Source: Sepioteuthis lessoniana (Eukaryota; Mollusca; Cephalopoda; Myopsida; Loliginidae). From it: a stretch of 64,000 nt of DNA. Position numbers and translations under genes: made by a program. The notes below the pieces were generated by a model. The model saw only the letters and a list, made by a program, of their open reading frames with translations. It searched no databases and was not told the origin of the DNA. Positions 21,478 to 31,677 of this stretch are shown here, in pieces. How positions within the stretch are numbered: position 1 is the stretch's first letter; every line of letters starts with the position of its first letter. The stretch spans positions 19,470,027-19,534,026 of the forward strand of contig OY757916.1 of NCBI GenBank assembly GCA_963585895.1, written 5' to 3'.

Positions 21478-21652
21478 TGGTTCAGGATACCGGTGTTCAA
21501 TACCAGGAGGAATCATGGTACATGATACCTTAACACTAAGCAATATAAGGTACAGCTCAAAGGTAAGTGGATCAATCCAGAGAAAGGAGTAGCGCCCTCT
21601 CCTACCCCTTGGTGTAGTGGCAATTCAAAAGAGAGCCTTTATTACACTTGGC
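21478..21652 (+). repeat. S1 SINE, degraded
   Basis: TTCAGGATACCGGTGTTCAA replaces the usual head, then TAACACTAAGCAATATAAGG, AAAGGTAAGTGGATCAATCC. Many substitutions. Confidence 0.7.
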
Positions 21653-21721
21653 TAACTGACAAAAAATTTGTTTAAAATATAATCATTTCTAGTAGTTTTC
21701 TTTTAGGAAAATATTTCTCCA

Positions 21722-22015
21722 GTTATACACCATCAAATGTTTTTAATACTAATAATCTATATACAATCATATGGTTTAAGGTAACTATTTCTCCAGTTAG
21801 GCGCTATCAAATATTTCTAATACTAATAATCCGTACGCAATCGTATGGTTTAAGGTAACTATTTCTCCAGTTAGGCGCTATCAAATATTTCTAGTACTAA
21901 TAATCCGTACGCAATCGTATGGTTTAAGGTAACTATTTCTCCAGTTAGGCGCTATCAAATATTTCTAATACTAATAATCCGTACGCAATCGTATGGTTTA
22001 AGGTAACTATTTCTC
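21722..22015 (+). repeat. 74-bp tandem array, four units
   Basis: The unit runs from TTAGGCGCTATCAAATATTT to AAGGTAACTATTTCTCCAG. Units 2-4 are nearly identical and the first is diverged (TTATACACCATCAAATG). The unit is related to the family C monomer (CAATCGTATGGTTTAAGG). Confidence 0.95.
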
Positions 22016-22105
22016 ACGGGAGAAATAGTTACCTTAAACCATATGATTGTATATTGATTATATGTATTAAAAAAATTTGATGGCGTATAACTGGCGTATA
22101 TTTAG
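22016..22105 (-). repeat. Inverted fifth unit of the 74-bp array
   Basis: Right after ATTTCTCACG the sequence reverses (GGGAGAAATAGTTACCTTAA) and gives one diverged unit on the other strand. The array therefore ends in a perfect-stem palindrome centred near 22016. Confidence 0.9.
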
Positions 22106-22249
22106 ATTTCTTATTAAATAAAATGCCATTCTGACTTTTTAATGTATTTTTTTTTTTGTTAATATCAGCTATCCAGTAAATAAATTACATTTTTGCTTTA
22201 ATTTGATTCGTGGTAAATTTTACAAGTCTTTTTTGTTTCTTTGTTTAAG

Positions 22250-22740
22250 TTTGGTTTGGTTTTATGGCATATAAACCATTGTATGTTATTAAAGCCAAAT
22301 CCGGTTTATACATATACATGAGATATATATGATTTGTAAACATTAGTCAACAAAGTTAAATCGTTTCAAGTATCACTAACAATTCAGTTAAACATTTAGT
22401 CATTTATTTATACACAGATAAATGATCAAACAGTTTAATTCTAAGCCATTCAATTTAGAATAGGTCATTTGTTTGCTCTCAGTTTAAATGTCAAACAGTT
22501 CTATTTGACCCATAGACAGGACCCTTTCAAGTGCTACCACTCCGGGTGAGAATGGACCTGGGAACGATGACCATGAAGAGGTACTCTGCATTCCTCAAAG
22601 CTCAAGCAATACTGGAACCTCACCATCCGATTGTTTAGTGCCATATCCAGGATACTCGTTGGAGGAGTCTTACCCTTCTGCAAATGTGCAGTCAGTGTAT
22701 TCTGCAGCTCCAACCGACAGAAAGTTTTTTTGTTGTAGAG
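22250..22740 (-). repeat. Composite repeat family C, reversed, with tail
   Basis: Reverse hairpin tail (22262-22298), then monomers, then GACCCATAGACAGGACCC, CACTCCGGGTGAGAATGG, then the 5' block reversed (GTCTTACCCTTCTGCAAATG). The 69-residue minus frame at 22534-22743 is a shadow. Confidence 0.8.
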
Positions 22741-22868
22741 CAAGTGAATGAGTTGGTTGATTTAAGGTGTTCGCAACATAGTTTGTCCTTATTGGTTGTC
22801 AAAATTTAGTGAATTTTATTGTTGGCTTTTTATGGATTGCTTTATTATTTAGTATGACTCCTGTTTCA

Positions 22869-23108
22869 TTGGCCGAGTGGATAGAGTGTTCGCCAATGGT
22901 CCGGGAGACCTGGGTTCAATCTCCGGTCGCGTCATACCAAAGACTTTAAAAATGGTACTATATACCACCTTGCTTAACACTCAGCAATATAAGGTACGTA
23001 TCAAGGGTAAAGTGGAGCAATCCAGGGTTGTACCTTCTCCTACACCTCGGTGTAGTAGCTATTGAAAAGGGAGTCTTCAGGTCACCCTCGACTACGGTCG
23101 CTAACAAC
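22869..23108 (+). repeat. S1 SINE
   Basis: Full length: TTGGCCGAGTGGATAGAGTG, GGTTCAATCTCCGGTCG, CACTCAGCAATATAAGGTAC, ending CCTCGACTACGGTCGCTAAC. Confidence 0.9.
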
Positions 23109-23216
23109 TTACGATTCCTGTCATTTCATTGAGGTTATTTGGTTGACGATAGGTCTGTATGCCTGGTTCTTGAAAAAGTACTTTACGCAGAGGTTTATTT
23201 TCATTTATATATATAT

Positions 23217-23352
23217 ATACATATAGTCATCCACAGAGAGACTGTTTCGTTGTATCACAACTTTTCAGTGTGGTTAGATCAAAACCCCGTTGATTTTACG
23301 TCACCTGGATATCTTACCCCAGAGCCGTCGTCATTCTCAGCGTAAGTGAAGG
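23217..23352 (+). repeat. S4 SINE, partial
   Basis: AGTCATCCACAGAGAGACTG, TGTATCACAACTTTTCAGTG, GGTTAGATC, CTGGATATCTTACCCCAG, as at 15.6 kb. Confidence 0.6.
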
Positions 23353-23572
23353 AATTTGTTACGTACGTCTTTTTACATATATGTCATCGGCTACTGGAGT
23401 GCTTAGTTCAGGAGAAGAGCTATTGCATGTGTGTGCGTGTGAGGTAACATAATTATCTTATATCAATTATACTATGATTATAAGTAAATTTAATTCGCCA
23501 AAAAATAATAATAGAAGCTTAAAATTATTCCTCTAATACTAATGAAAAATGTAAATTTGCAATTTTGGAATG

Positions 23573-24149
23573 CCCATCTTGGTCAAATAGTCTGTGACAA
23601 GGATGGAGTTGTGGACTGGTGCATTGTCCTGCTGGAAATGCCACTGACCCGATTTGAGGAGTGCTGGCCTCTTCCGACGGAATCTCTTCCTGAACTCCCT
23701 TAAAACCTCAACATAGTAACCCTAACCCTAACCCTTAGGCCAATCAACTCTGGTGTATTGACTTCCTTACTCCTCCCACACCTCTCATCATTCCTCACAG
23801 ACTCCCTGCCTTCCTTGAATCTCTTATGCCACTCAAAAACTGATGCTCAATTCATGCAAGATGCTCCAAAAGCAGTCTGAAGCATTCCACACGTTTCTGT
23901 GGCATTTTTTCCAAGTTTGAAATAGAATTTTATTGCATATCGTTCTTCTAAAGTGTCCTCATGTTCAGATTGCATTTTTGAAATTCACCAGTTGTGACAA
24001 TCAGGCTTTAGTAGGTTGTATTCCAATTCCTGCTTTAGCTGTTCATTTGAATGTGAAATCATAAAGATTGGTCAGTTATCTCATCAATAACATACTGAAC
24101 TTTCAAGAGTCTACGACAATTTTAAATGCCTGTACAAAAAAAGTGACTC
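23573..24149 (-). mobile_element. Internally deleted mariner, copy B, both ends lost
   Basis: Starts inside the transposase (GCCCATCTTGGTCAAATAG) and ends just inside the right inverted end (TGTACAAAAAAAGT). It carries the same internal deletion and the same CCCTAACCCTAACCC filler (about 23717-23733) as the other two copies. Its ends are cut, so it is immobile. The right break abuts the Tc1-type relic directly. Confidence 0.85.
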
Positions 24150-25183
24150 TTTACCGGCTCTTCACTGGATCTTGCATTGTAAATACGGCGAAAAATCAGT
24201 GACATCATTGGAACTTAGAAAACTGATAGTCAAGTTACGTAATGAAGATAAACTCTCACTTGGGGATATTTCAAATACTGTGGGAAAATCTAAAAGTGTT
24301 ATTCATAGTGTTTTAAGAAATTTTGATGAAACTGGGTCATGTGAAGTCAAGAAACCACCTGACAGGCCTAGGGAAGACAGATGGATTGGAAATGAATCAA
24401 AAAAGTATCGATTTGCGACAGCAACCGCTATCTCTAAAAGATCTAATGCTAACCTTGGTATTAAAATATCAAAGTACCCGATTTCTCTAAGATTTAATGA
24501 AAAAAAATTTAAACAGTCGAGTAGCTTCTACGAAGCCTTACATTTCTAAAAAGAATAAAATGAGCCAATTGAAATTTGCCGCTGAACACGTCTTATGGGC
24601 CGAAGAGCAGTGGGATTGTGTTCATTTCAGCGATGAGTCAAAGTTTAACTTGTTTGATTGTAACGGAAGAAGGTTTGTTCGACGCTGTTCTAAGGAACGA
24701 TATTCGCCTCAGTGCACTAAAAGCAGCGTTAAATTTGGAGGAGGAAGTTTGATGGTGTTTGGTATGATTTCTGCTGCTAGTACAGGACTCCTTGTCAGCC
24801 TACACGGTTAAATTAACGCAACTGTACACAAAGAGATATTGAAGAAATACGTTAAACCTAATTTGAGAACTGCAATTAATCAACCAGCTGTATATATGAA
24901 AGATAACGCTCTGTATCACACAGTGGAGACATTTCTTTCTGAGGAGGATGTTACTGTTATGGAGTGGCCTGCTCAAAGCCCAGACATGAATCCTAATGAG
25001 AACGTTTAGAAGTTTCTAAATGAAAGAGCCAAAGAAAAGAATCCAAGAAACGTCGAAGAACTATGGACTAATCTGAAAGGAGAACGGAAGAAAATATCCG
25101 TTGATGAATGCAAGACATTAATTTGCGCGTGTAGCAAAAGATGTCTTGCTGTTATTGAAAGTAAAAGTTTACACATCAAGTAG
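24150..25183 (+). pseudogene. Tc1-like transposase relic
   Basis: The open frame from 24172 gives an N-terminal paired-type DNA-binding domain (ELRKLIVKLRNEDKL, ISNTVGKSKSVIHSVLRNF). After a frameshift near 24500-24550 the frame from 24558 carries the catalytic core: HFSDESKFNLFD (first Asp), VYMKDNALYH (second Asp), then QSPDMNPNENV (Glu). A stop at about 24808 and another right after NENV kill it. Only 31 residues separate the second Asp from the Glu where Tc1 elements have 34, which suggests a 9-bp in-frame loss. No inverted ends are seen. Confidence 0.9.
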
Positions 25184-25188
25184 TAGTA

Positions 25189-25436
25189 GTAGGCGACCAT
25201 AGTCGAGGGTGACCCGAAGGCTCGCTTTTCGATAGCTTACTACACCAAGGTGTAGGGGAGGGCGCCACTCCATTCCCTGGATTGCTCCACTTTACCCTTG
25301 ATCCGTACCTTATAATACTGAGTGTTAAGCAAGGAGGCATCAAGTACCATTTTTTGAGTCTTTGGTATGACTCGACCTGGGATTGAACCCAGGTCTCCCG
25401 GGCGATTGGCGAACACTCTAACCGCCAATGTCCGGT
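25189..25436 (-). repeat. S1 SINE
   Basis: Full reverse copy starting 5 bases after the Tc1 relic's last readable codons, at a TAGTAGTAGTAGG tract. GACTCGACCTGGGATTGAAC and GCGAACACTCTAACCGCC mark its head. Confidence 0.9.
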
Positions 25437-25515
25437 ATCAAGTACTCATGAATTATGAACGCTATTTTCCTTTAGATGTGATGAATCTATTATAATAGTT
25501 CTTCGACGTTTAACG

Positions 25516-25563
25516 TCAGCGTTAAATTTGGAGGAGGAAGTTTGATGGTGTTTGGTATGATTT
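25516..25563 (+). repeat. Detached 48-bp piece of the Tc1-like transposase
   Basis: Identical or nearly so to 24725-24772 (CAGCGTTAAATTTGGAGGAG ... TTTGGTATGATTT), about 790 bases from its source and in the same orientation. Confidence 0.85.
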
Positions 25564-25895
25564 TGTTAATTGTTCTGATATTTTTAATCATATATTTTTT
25601 CGAATGTTATATAACACTGGTTTACAAAAATAAAATTTCGGTCTGAAGCAAGAATGGGGATAGGTGTTTTTTGTTAATTTGGGTGTGCTGAATTCAAATT
25701 TATAAATAGTTTTGCTCTATCACCTCTAGTTTTCTGGCTTTTAAATAGTCTCATTTTAGTATAAACAGAGAATATATGTGCATATTTCAAGAGTTGCAGC
25801 AGCTTATAACCGATAAAACAAGATAGATAAAGACCACTGATTGATTCATTATACTTGGATGACACAATTACACAATTCATAGTACCACAGACAAG

Positions 25896-27311
25896 TCAAA
25901 AGTGTGTTTTCTTAGAAGATCTGGTGTATTTTGCCTCCGGGATGTCACGCTTGAGCATCCAGCAGAAGTCTCCCATTATGCCGGGATTCCATTTGCCTTG
26001 ATAGTTGCTCTCCATCTTCGTAATGTCTTGGTGGAATCTTTCTCCATGCTCATCACTCACTGCTCCAAGGTTTGGCGGGAAGAAGTTGTGGTGGGAATGG
26101 AGAAAATTAATCTTGAGTAACATTCGGCACCCCATATCCTCGTAAGACTTTAGGAACTTCTCAATACAGGCTTGGTAATCTGTTACGTGTGTGTTACCAA
26201 GGAAGCCACAACAGACTGACTTGAATGCTTCCCATGCTCTCAGTTCCTTTAAGTTAAGAAGCTCTCAAAATCAGTATCCTTCCGCACTTCTCGGATCTGA
26301 GGTCCGACAAAGATGCCCTCTTTGAGCTTAGCAGCACTAAGACCTGGGAACACAGTAGACAAGTGTTGGAAAGCAGCACCATTTTTGTGCAATGCCTTCA
26401 CGAAATTCTTCATCAAACCAAACTTGATGTGAAGAGGAGGAAGAAGCACCTTATTCATGTCCACCAGAGGATTCTCCTTGAGGCTGTGTTTGCCAGGAAC
26501 AAAAGTGCTTCTAGAACCCCAGTGTTTGTAATGCTGAGATACAGCTCGACTATCCCAGAGACAGAGAAAACAACAGTACTTTGTGAAGCCCGCTTGCATA
26601 CCCATAAGACTAATGGCTTTATTTGTTCCGATTCCTGAAACTGGTGATCCTAACATCTTCCTCGATTAGGTTCCACTGTTTAAGCCGAGAAGCCAAGAGC
26701 TCTGACTACTGTTTTGACAGATACAAATCACGAGCAAGATCATTCAGGTCTTCTTGCGTGATCCAGTGTGGCTCATTGCCACTTGTTCCTGAATATGTAA
26801 ACTCAATATCTTCCAAAGATATTGACTCAGCAGAATCCTCCCTTGAAGGCATTTCTTCATCTGATGAGGAAAGAAGATTCTTATTTACTGGAGGTGTGGG
26901 TACAGGAAGATCATCTGAAAGGGGAACAGGTCTCATAGCAGATCGAAGGTTGGGATATTTGATCTTTTTCCTAGAAGATACATTGAAACCAGTTATATTA
27001 GTTAAACAAAAATAACATTCATCCGCGTGGTTTCGCGGCTCTCTCCAAACCATCGGGACTGCAAAGTTGAAAGCCGCTTTCTTGCCATTAAACCATGCAG
27101 TTAGTCCATTGTAGCAGGGTTTACAACAGATGTGTGGGGCCCAAGACTTGTCCTGATCACCAATTTTACAGTCAAAATAGTGAAAGTAGGCGGTTCTGAG
27201 GAGGGAAGTGATGGTTCGACGCTGTGCAACTGTTGTGAAGTCCCCACACACGTAGCAGAATGAATTGGCCTTGTTAAGGCATCCTCTACATCTTGATGTG
27301 CTTGAAGCCAT
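25896..27311 (-). pseudogene. Broken gene of an uncharacterised Cys-rich, 'GERFHQDI' protein family
   Basis: The start ATG at 27311 opens a 201-residue frame with four or more CxxC pairs (CRGCLNKANSFCYVCG, then CCKPC, then CYFC): a likely zinc-binding N-terminal region, followed by an acidic Ser-rich linker. A TAG at 26703-26705 interrupts LSKQ/SELLASRLKQWN. Near 26640 roughly 110-130 residues are missing (estimate from memory of the family) and the frame shifts. The frame 26656-26249 carries MQAGFTKYCCFLCLWDSR and PPLHIKFGLMKNFVKAL. A second shift near 26255 leads to the C-terminal part with DEHGERFHQDITKM, ending at 25896. I know this family only as uncharacterised animal proteins. The spaced Asp/Glu residues resemble an RNase H-type transposase, which is inference. 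Confidence 0.8.
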
Positions 27312-27506
27312 TGGAGAATCTGAAAATATAACAAATTAAAACTAAATGTGCATTTGAAAATGTAATACTAATATTTAGTAACCCAAAAGATGTGTAACAC
27401 GATAGTTGAGGGACACCAACCTCCTGCGCCGCCTGCGAGACATCTTCCAATGACTGCCAGAGTGTGGATTGAGACCTGCTGCCTTAACTGTCAAAACCCG
27501 TCTTGA

Positions 27507-27540
27507 TATATAACTATATATAACTATATATATATAATGT
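27507..27540. repeat. Short TATAACTA tandem and TA tract
   Basis: Three TATATAACTA units followed by TATATATATAA just inside the right inverted end of the 25.6-27.7 kb element. Confidence 0.7.
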
Positions 27541-27841
27541 AATGCTAAAAAACTAGAGGTGATGAGTAAAAACGGATTTCAAATTTAAATTCAGCACCCT
27601 CAAATTAGGTAAAAACGGGTATTTTTGGCTTGCCTCAATTTCTTTGTAAACCAGTGTGATTATTCTTATAACTTTATCAAAATAAGTTAATTATTTTATA
27701 TAATAAGTTTATATTTTGGAATTATATGATTTACCTTTATATTCTTATTTTTCCTAGATAAAATGTTCTATCAAGCTTTAAAATAAAAAGTTATTTCAAA
27801 TTAAGACTTTTTCTTAAAATCATTCCGATCTTGATGCTCGC

Positions 27842-27844
<3 letters not shown>

Positions 27845-27888
<44 letters not shown>

Positions 27889-28030
27889 TTTGTGTGTATG
27901 TGTGTGCGTTCATATATATGTTTGATATAAATGAATATTTGTAAATTAGGTTATATATTTTTATGCTATATATATATATATATATATAATTAGAATTATA
28001 TATATATATATATGTATATAATTAGAATTA
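27845..28030. repeat. TA microsatellites
   Basis: TA tracts at 27845-27885, 27968-27990 and 27998-28020. The last two are separated by a repeated AATTAGAATTA phrase. Confidence 0.9.
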
Positions 28031-28099
28031 TTTCTTTTATAGGAATTGAGGAGTGTCGTTTTGCTATTTTGGAATGTGAACGAGCAGTTATAATGTTCC

Positions 28100-28670
28100 A
28101 GCAAAGTAAATAAACGTTTGAAAAAAAGAAAAAAAGAAAGAAAAAAATCAAAGAGAAAATGTCTTTGTTTACTGTTCAGTTGCATGTCATAAGCAAAGTT
28201 AGCTTGTGTAGGTGGGAGCGTGAAAAAGTGGCGAAGACCAAGGTTGCATTAACAAAAATAAGTTGAACAGCAATCGTTAAAAAGGAATTGAAAAAGAAAG
28301 ACGATCAGAAATATTCTTTCCTATCTTGTGATAGACAAATGAAAGAATGAAATTTTGTTGCCTTTTCTTCTACTGTTCAATGATGTTGCATTGGCCATCA
28401 ATTGCAAGTATTAAGAAGTTTTATTTTCATTTTTAAAATTGACAACTGCGAAGGAGTTAATGACTAATGTTTTATTATATATTTTCTTTTTAAGTAGACT
28501 GAACATTAGACTTATTAAAGAACAACATTTTCAACTATACATAGGGCTAACATACTGCCTTGTGATATTATAGTAAGTTCATTCTCCAATCACACTATAA
28601 CGTTGACGTTTCGACTTGTTTTGGGACCCGGATAAATGTGTCGATCCAACAAACTGTTGTGAGTGTGTGC
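28100..28670. other. No recognised gene
   Basis: Contains a purine-rich A/G tract (28118-28160) and no open frame with recognisable motifs. Confidence 0.4.
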
Positions 28671-28680
28671 GAGTGTGTAC

Positions 28681-29234
28681 TGTAACATACCCATGATACA
28701 GATATGTGAAATAGACGTAATGTTCATAAAATGTTCATAAACATATATAGGAATCCGAAAACACGAAATTGGTTCAGGTACGAAACTTTATTCACCTTTG
28801 TGAGTTAAAGATTATTCGACATGAGGAGAGAGATAGACACACACACAATCTTTCTATGCTGATTGCTTTTACATCGTCAGCTCTCAACCCAACCAACGCG
28901 CTGCGCCCGTAGCGCACAAATTCGTCTGGCCTCGCCCAGCTCTGAATCTCGACCCTCTCGTTCGGAGGCCGGAACTCAACTCACTGCTTTTTCTCAAATC
29001 CCCAAATTCTCAGCCCACGCTTACGGTGCGTGAAGTCACTCACATCCCCTGGTCACATTTCCTACCTGGGATTTTTATTTTGACATCTCTGAATGACACA
29101 TTGTCTCCGCGCGCCCGTGAACACCTGCGTTAATGCTGCACCTAACTAACCCATGCGATAAGCGAAAGGTTCTCGACCTAACTAAACCGAAAGGCAAGAT
29201 GTATAAAACGAAATCCCTCGGCAATTATATTACA
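28681..29234 (-). mobile_element. LTR-like element, family LTR-b, copy 1
   Basis: 554 bp with ends TGTAACATAC and ATTATATTACA (TGTAA/TTACA). It shares CGAAAACACGAAA, GGTTCAGGTACGAAACTTT and a GACATGAGGAGAGAGAT-type motif with the copy at 33.9 kb. The minus strand has AATAAAG near its 3' end. No target duplication is seen (GTAC left, TGGA right), so it may be part of a larger or rearranged insert. Confidence 0.65.
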
Positions 29235-30140
29235 TGGACAAATGACAGAGACGGTGGTTAAGTTTAAATTTCAGGTTTTATTGAGCGAATCGTACACGAA
29301 TGGATATGGGTGTTGAATCGCAATTACCGTATCACGTCAGTGTAGTCTCTGCTGGGTGTAGAAAGTCGGTGCTCTAGAAAGTCGTAGACTTGGCTCTCTA
29401 TAAGTTATTGGCGACAGCGCTTCTAGAAGATGAAGATGGTCTCAGTGCTTGGTGAAGATCATAGTTGTAGCCGTATGGTCGGGTTGTAGACGTAGCTGGA
29501 TACGGTCGAAGATGTAGACGCATTGGTTGCAAAGGCTGTACGATTGATGTCCCGGTTTATTCAATCCTTGGTGAACCGGGTGTATATTGATGTGACCTCG
29601 AAGTGCTAGTGCTAGTCTGAGCAGAGTTGTCGCTCGTGGACTAGGGTGCAACAGATATCTGCTGCTTGGTAATGCAGGTGTTTGATGTATAATGGCGCTA
29701 GAACAAGAGCAGTAGTTGATGCAGGTGCTTGCTGCTGGGTGATGCCGGAACTGGTCTACAGTTGTCTGCAGCTTGGTGATACTGGTACGGGCACAGTCCA
29801 ACAAAGGCAGACTTGAGGCCGTGAGGATCCCGGCTTCGTCTGGGCCACCTTCCGGTGGGAGAGCGGCACCATAGTCCAACATGGCTCGAGCCTCGGCTCG
29901 TGCCCGATCTTCCCTTCCCCTAATCACCCCTTTAATCGACCTTCGGGTCATTGACCTGGTGTCAAGTCCTGTCTGGTGGGAGGAAGCGACAAATATTGGC
30001 TAAGTGATGCTGGAGAAAATGCTGCTGCTTGGCTGCAAGTGTGGGTGACTGTTGCATCATTGTCTCGTTGTATCTGCCAAAAGAGTGTAGTGAGGAGACC
30101 AGAGGTGATCCTTAAAAGACTTTCTGAAGTTAGTCCTTAA
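29235..30140 (-). other. GC-richer block with a 169-residue open frame, unassigned
   Basis: The minus frame 29951-29442 starts MTRRSIKGVIRGREDRARAE and has no motif I recognise. The reading is open for about 16 codons upstream of that Met. An AATAAA on the minus strand near 29281 and the direct abutment to the LTR-like copy suggest that it could be a second LTR or part of an element's interior. Codon use is unremarkable, so coding status is doubtful. Confidence 0.35.
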
Positions 30141-30654
30141 AAGCACTGTATGAATGAGAGAGCTATACTGGGTCCGCGGCTATGATTGGTTGGATTTCAT
30201 GTCGGCTGCTTTGTTTGATGATAAGGACGCAGACCCCCGCATTTTGGTAGCTTGCTGCTGGAAGTGGAATAAATACCACCTCTCCTCAAGCACAAAAGCC
30301 CGCCGTACTCTTGAGTTTTCAGTCGCTGCCTGCTGTGTTTATATGAAGGTAGCTGCTGCCTCTTTACTGGGCTGAGTGAAGGGGCTTCTGAGCATAGGAA
30401 GTTCCTTTATCAAATATAAGTAATAATGAAAGATTTCATTATACTTTGCAGGGGAGCTTTTAAATATGGTGTATTTTATCATGTGGTTACGAACTGTTTC
30501 CGAATGGGCGGTAGAATTAATCCCTTTCGACAAATAGTTCGTGTATTGATTCCAGAAGTTTCCTCATGAGCGTAAGCACGACGATTTTGTTGTGTGACGT
30601 CACGGGTGACTCAGCATTTTCTCTAAACCGAGGATTCTTGGTTTGCGCACCCTG

Positions 30655-30815
30655 GACGGCACCCACAAAGTAATCCCTTTGGGAAAGGTATGACTTCCCT
30701 TATCTCACCAACTATAGAGTAATAGTACCACTACTGTTTTTCTACGAGGATGGTTTTGGCATTAAATAACTTACGAAGGTTGATATTCCATTAAATAAAA
30801 AAAACTAAACCAAAC
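30655..30815 (+). repeat. S3 SINE 3' half with hairpin tail
   Basis: GGGAAAGGTATGACTTCC, CTATAGAGTAATAGTACCAC, TTTGGCATTAAATAAC then GAAGGTTGATATTCC. Confidence 0.7.
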
Positions 30816-30884
30816 CACACCAAAGAAATCTACTAGACAAAGTGAAAACACTGAAAATGAAATGTTCGTGCCCTGATGAATACA

Positions 30885-31330
30885 ATGGGGTTATAAATTA
30901 TGCCGACTGCATCTTTGCAGAGGGGTAAGATCCCCCCCCCCAACAACGAATGTCCTGGATAGGACACTAAACCCCATATGATGGTGATACTCCAGTCTTA
31001 GAGCTTTGAGAAATGTGGAATACCGCACCATTACCATTACTCCCAGATCCACTCTATCCCTAAGTAGTAGCACCTGTTAAGGTCCCATCTATAGGTCTAA
31101 TAGAACCGTTTAACCATTTAATGGTGTCTAAACAAATGACTGATATCAAATTGAGTTGTTAATGCCAAATAGCAATACCATTTAACTATGTGTAAATAAA
31201 ACTATTAGTGTTAGATAGCAATACTTGAAACTAACTAATTGCGTGCAAACAAATGAGATTTGGCTTGTGTAAAATGCGACCTACAAACTATTCTTTTATA
31301 AATAGTATATATATATATATATATACTCCC
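30885..31330 (+). repeat. Composite repeat family C with monomers and TA tract
   Basis: GCATCTTTGCAGAGGGG, GTCCTGGATAGGACACTAAA, CTCCCAGATCCACTC, GGTCCCATCTATAGGTC, three monomers, then TATATATATAT at 31306-31325. Its minus-strand frame 30891-31073 is a shadow. Confidence 0.85.
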
Positions 31331-31491
31331 CTACCCCCGCAAGGTTGAGTTCTCCGGCGAATGAAGTAATCGTGTTGCCATTAGCGTTTGTTGCAAGCCT
31401 CTTCATATATGATTTGAGGTCTCGATAGCCGTTAAACGGATGTATGTAAACAATAGTAATTGTGATTCATAACCGTTTAAAATTTACTTCG

Positions 31492-31655
31492 ATGCTACGA
31501 GCTCCTCGTGGCTGAAGGATTAGAAGCTTGGATTGGCGTTTGAGTTAACCGGGTTTCGATCCCAGCTACGGAAAGCTAATATGTCTAGCCACACTGATAA
31601 GTTCTGATAGAATGAAACAGATCTGTCTGTGGATGACTATATATTGAAGTATGTG
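31492..31655 (-). repeat. S4 SINE with tRNA-like words
   Basis: Plus-strand reading gives GAGCTCCTCGTGGCTGAAGG ... GGGTTTCGATCCCAGC (B-box-like) ... GTGGATGACTATAT. Compared with the copies at 15.6, 23.2 and 31.9 kb it is in the opposite orientation and includes the tRNA-like region those copies carry only partly. Confidence 0.65.
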
Positions 31656-31677
31656 TAGTTAGGCAGCAGTCGTTCAT

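Larger units (their letters stand above)
25615..27656 (-). mobile_element. ~2.0-kb element with long terminal inverted repeats around a Cys-rich broken gene
   Basis: The ends are inverted copies: 25615-25742 (starting CACTGGTTTACAAA, with CACCTCTAGTTTTCTGGC inside) and 27546-27656 (with ACTAGAGGTGATGAG, ending TTTGTAAACCAGTG). They match over about 115 bp with substitutions and small gaps. The gene between them is intronless in appearance and points left. CACTG-type ends recall the CMC (Chapaev-like) group, but I find no matching target duplication (ATAA left, TGAT right), so the superfamily is open. Confidence 0.7.

Noticed and set aside
26363..27015. Plus-strand open frames of 91 and 130 residues
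   Set aside because: They are antisense shadows of the Cys-rich minus-strand pseudogene, whose motifs are clear on the other strand.
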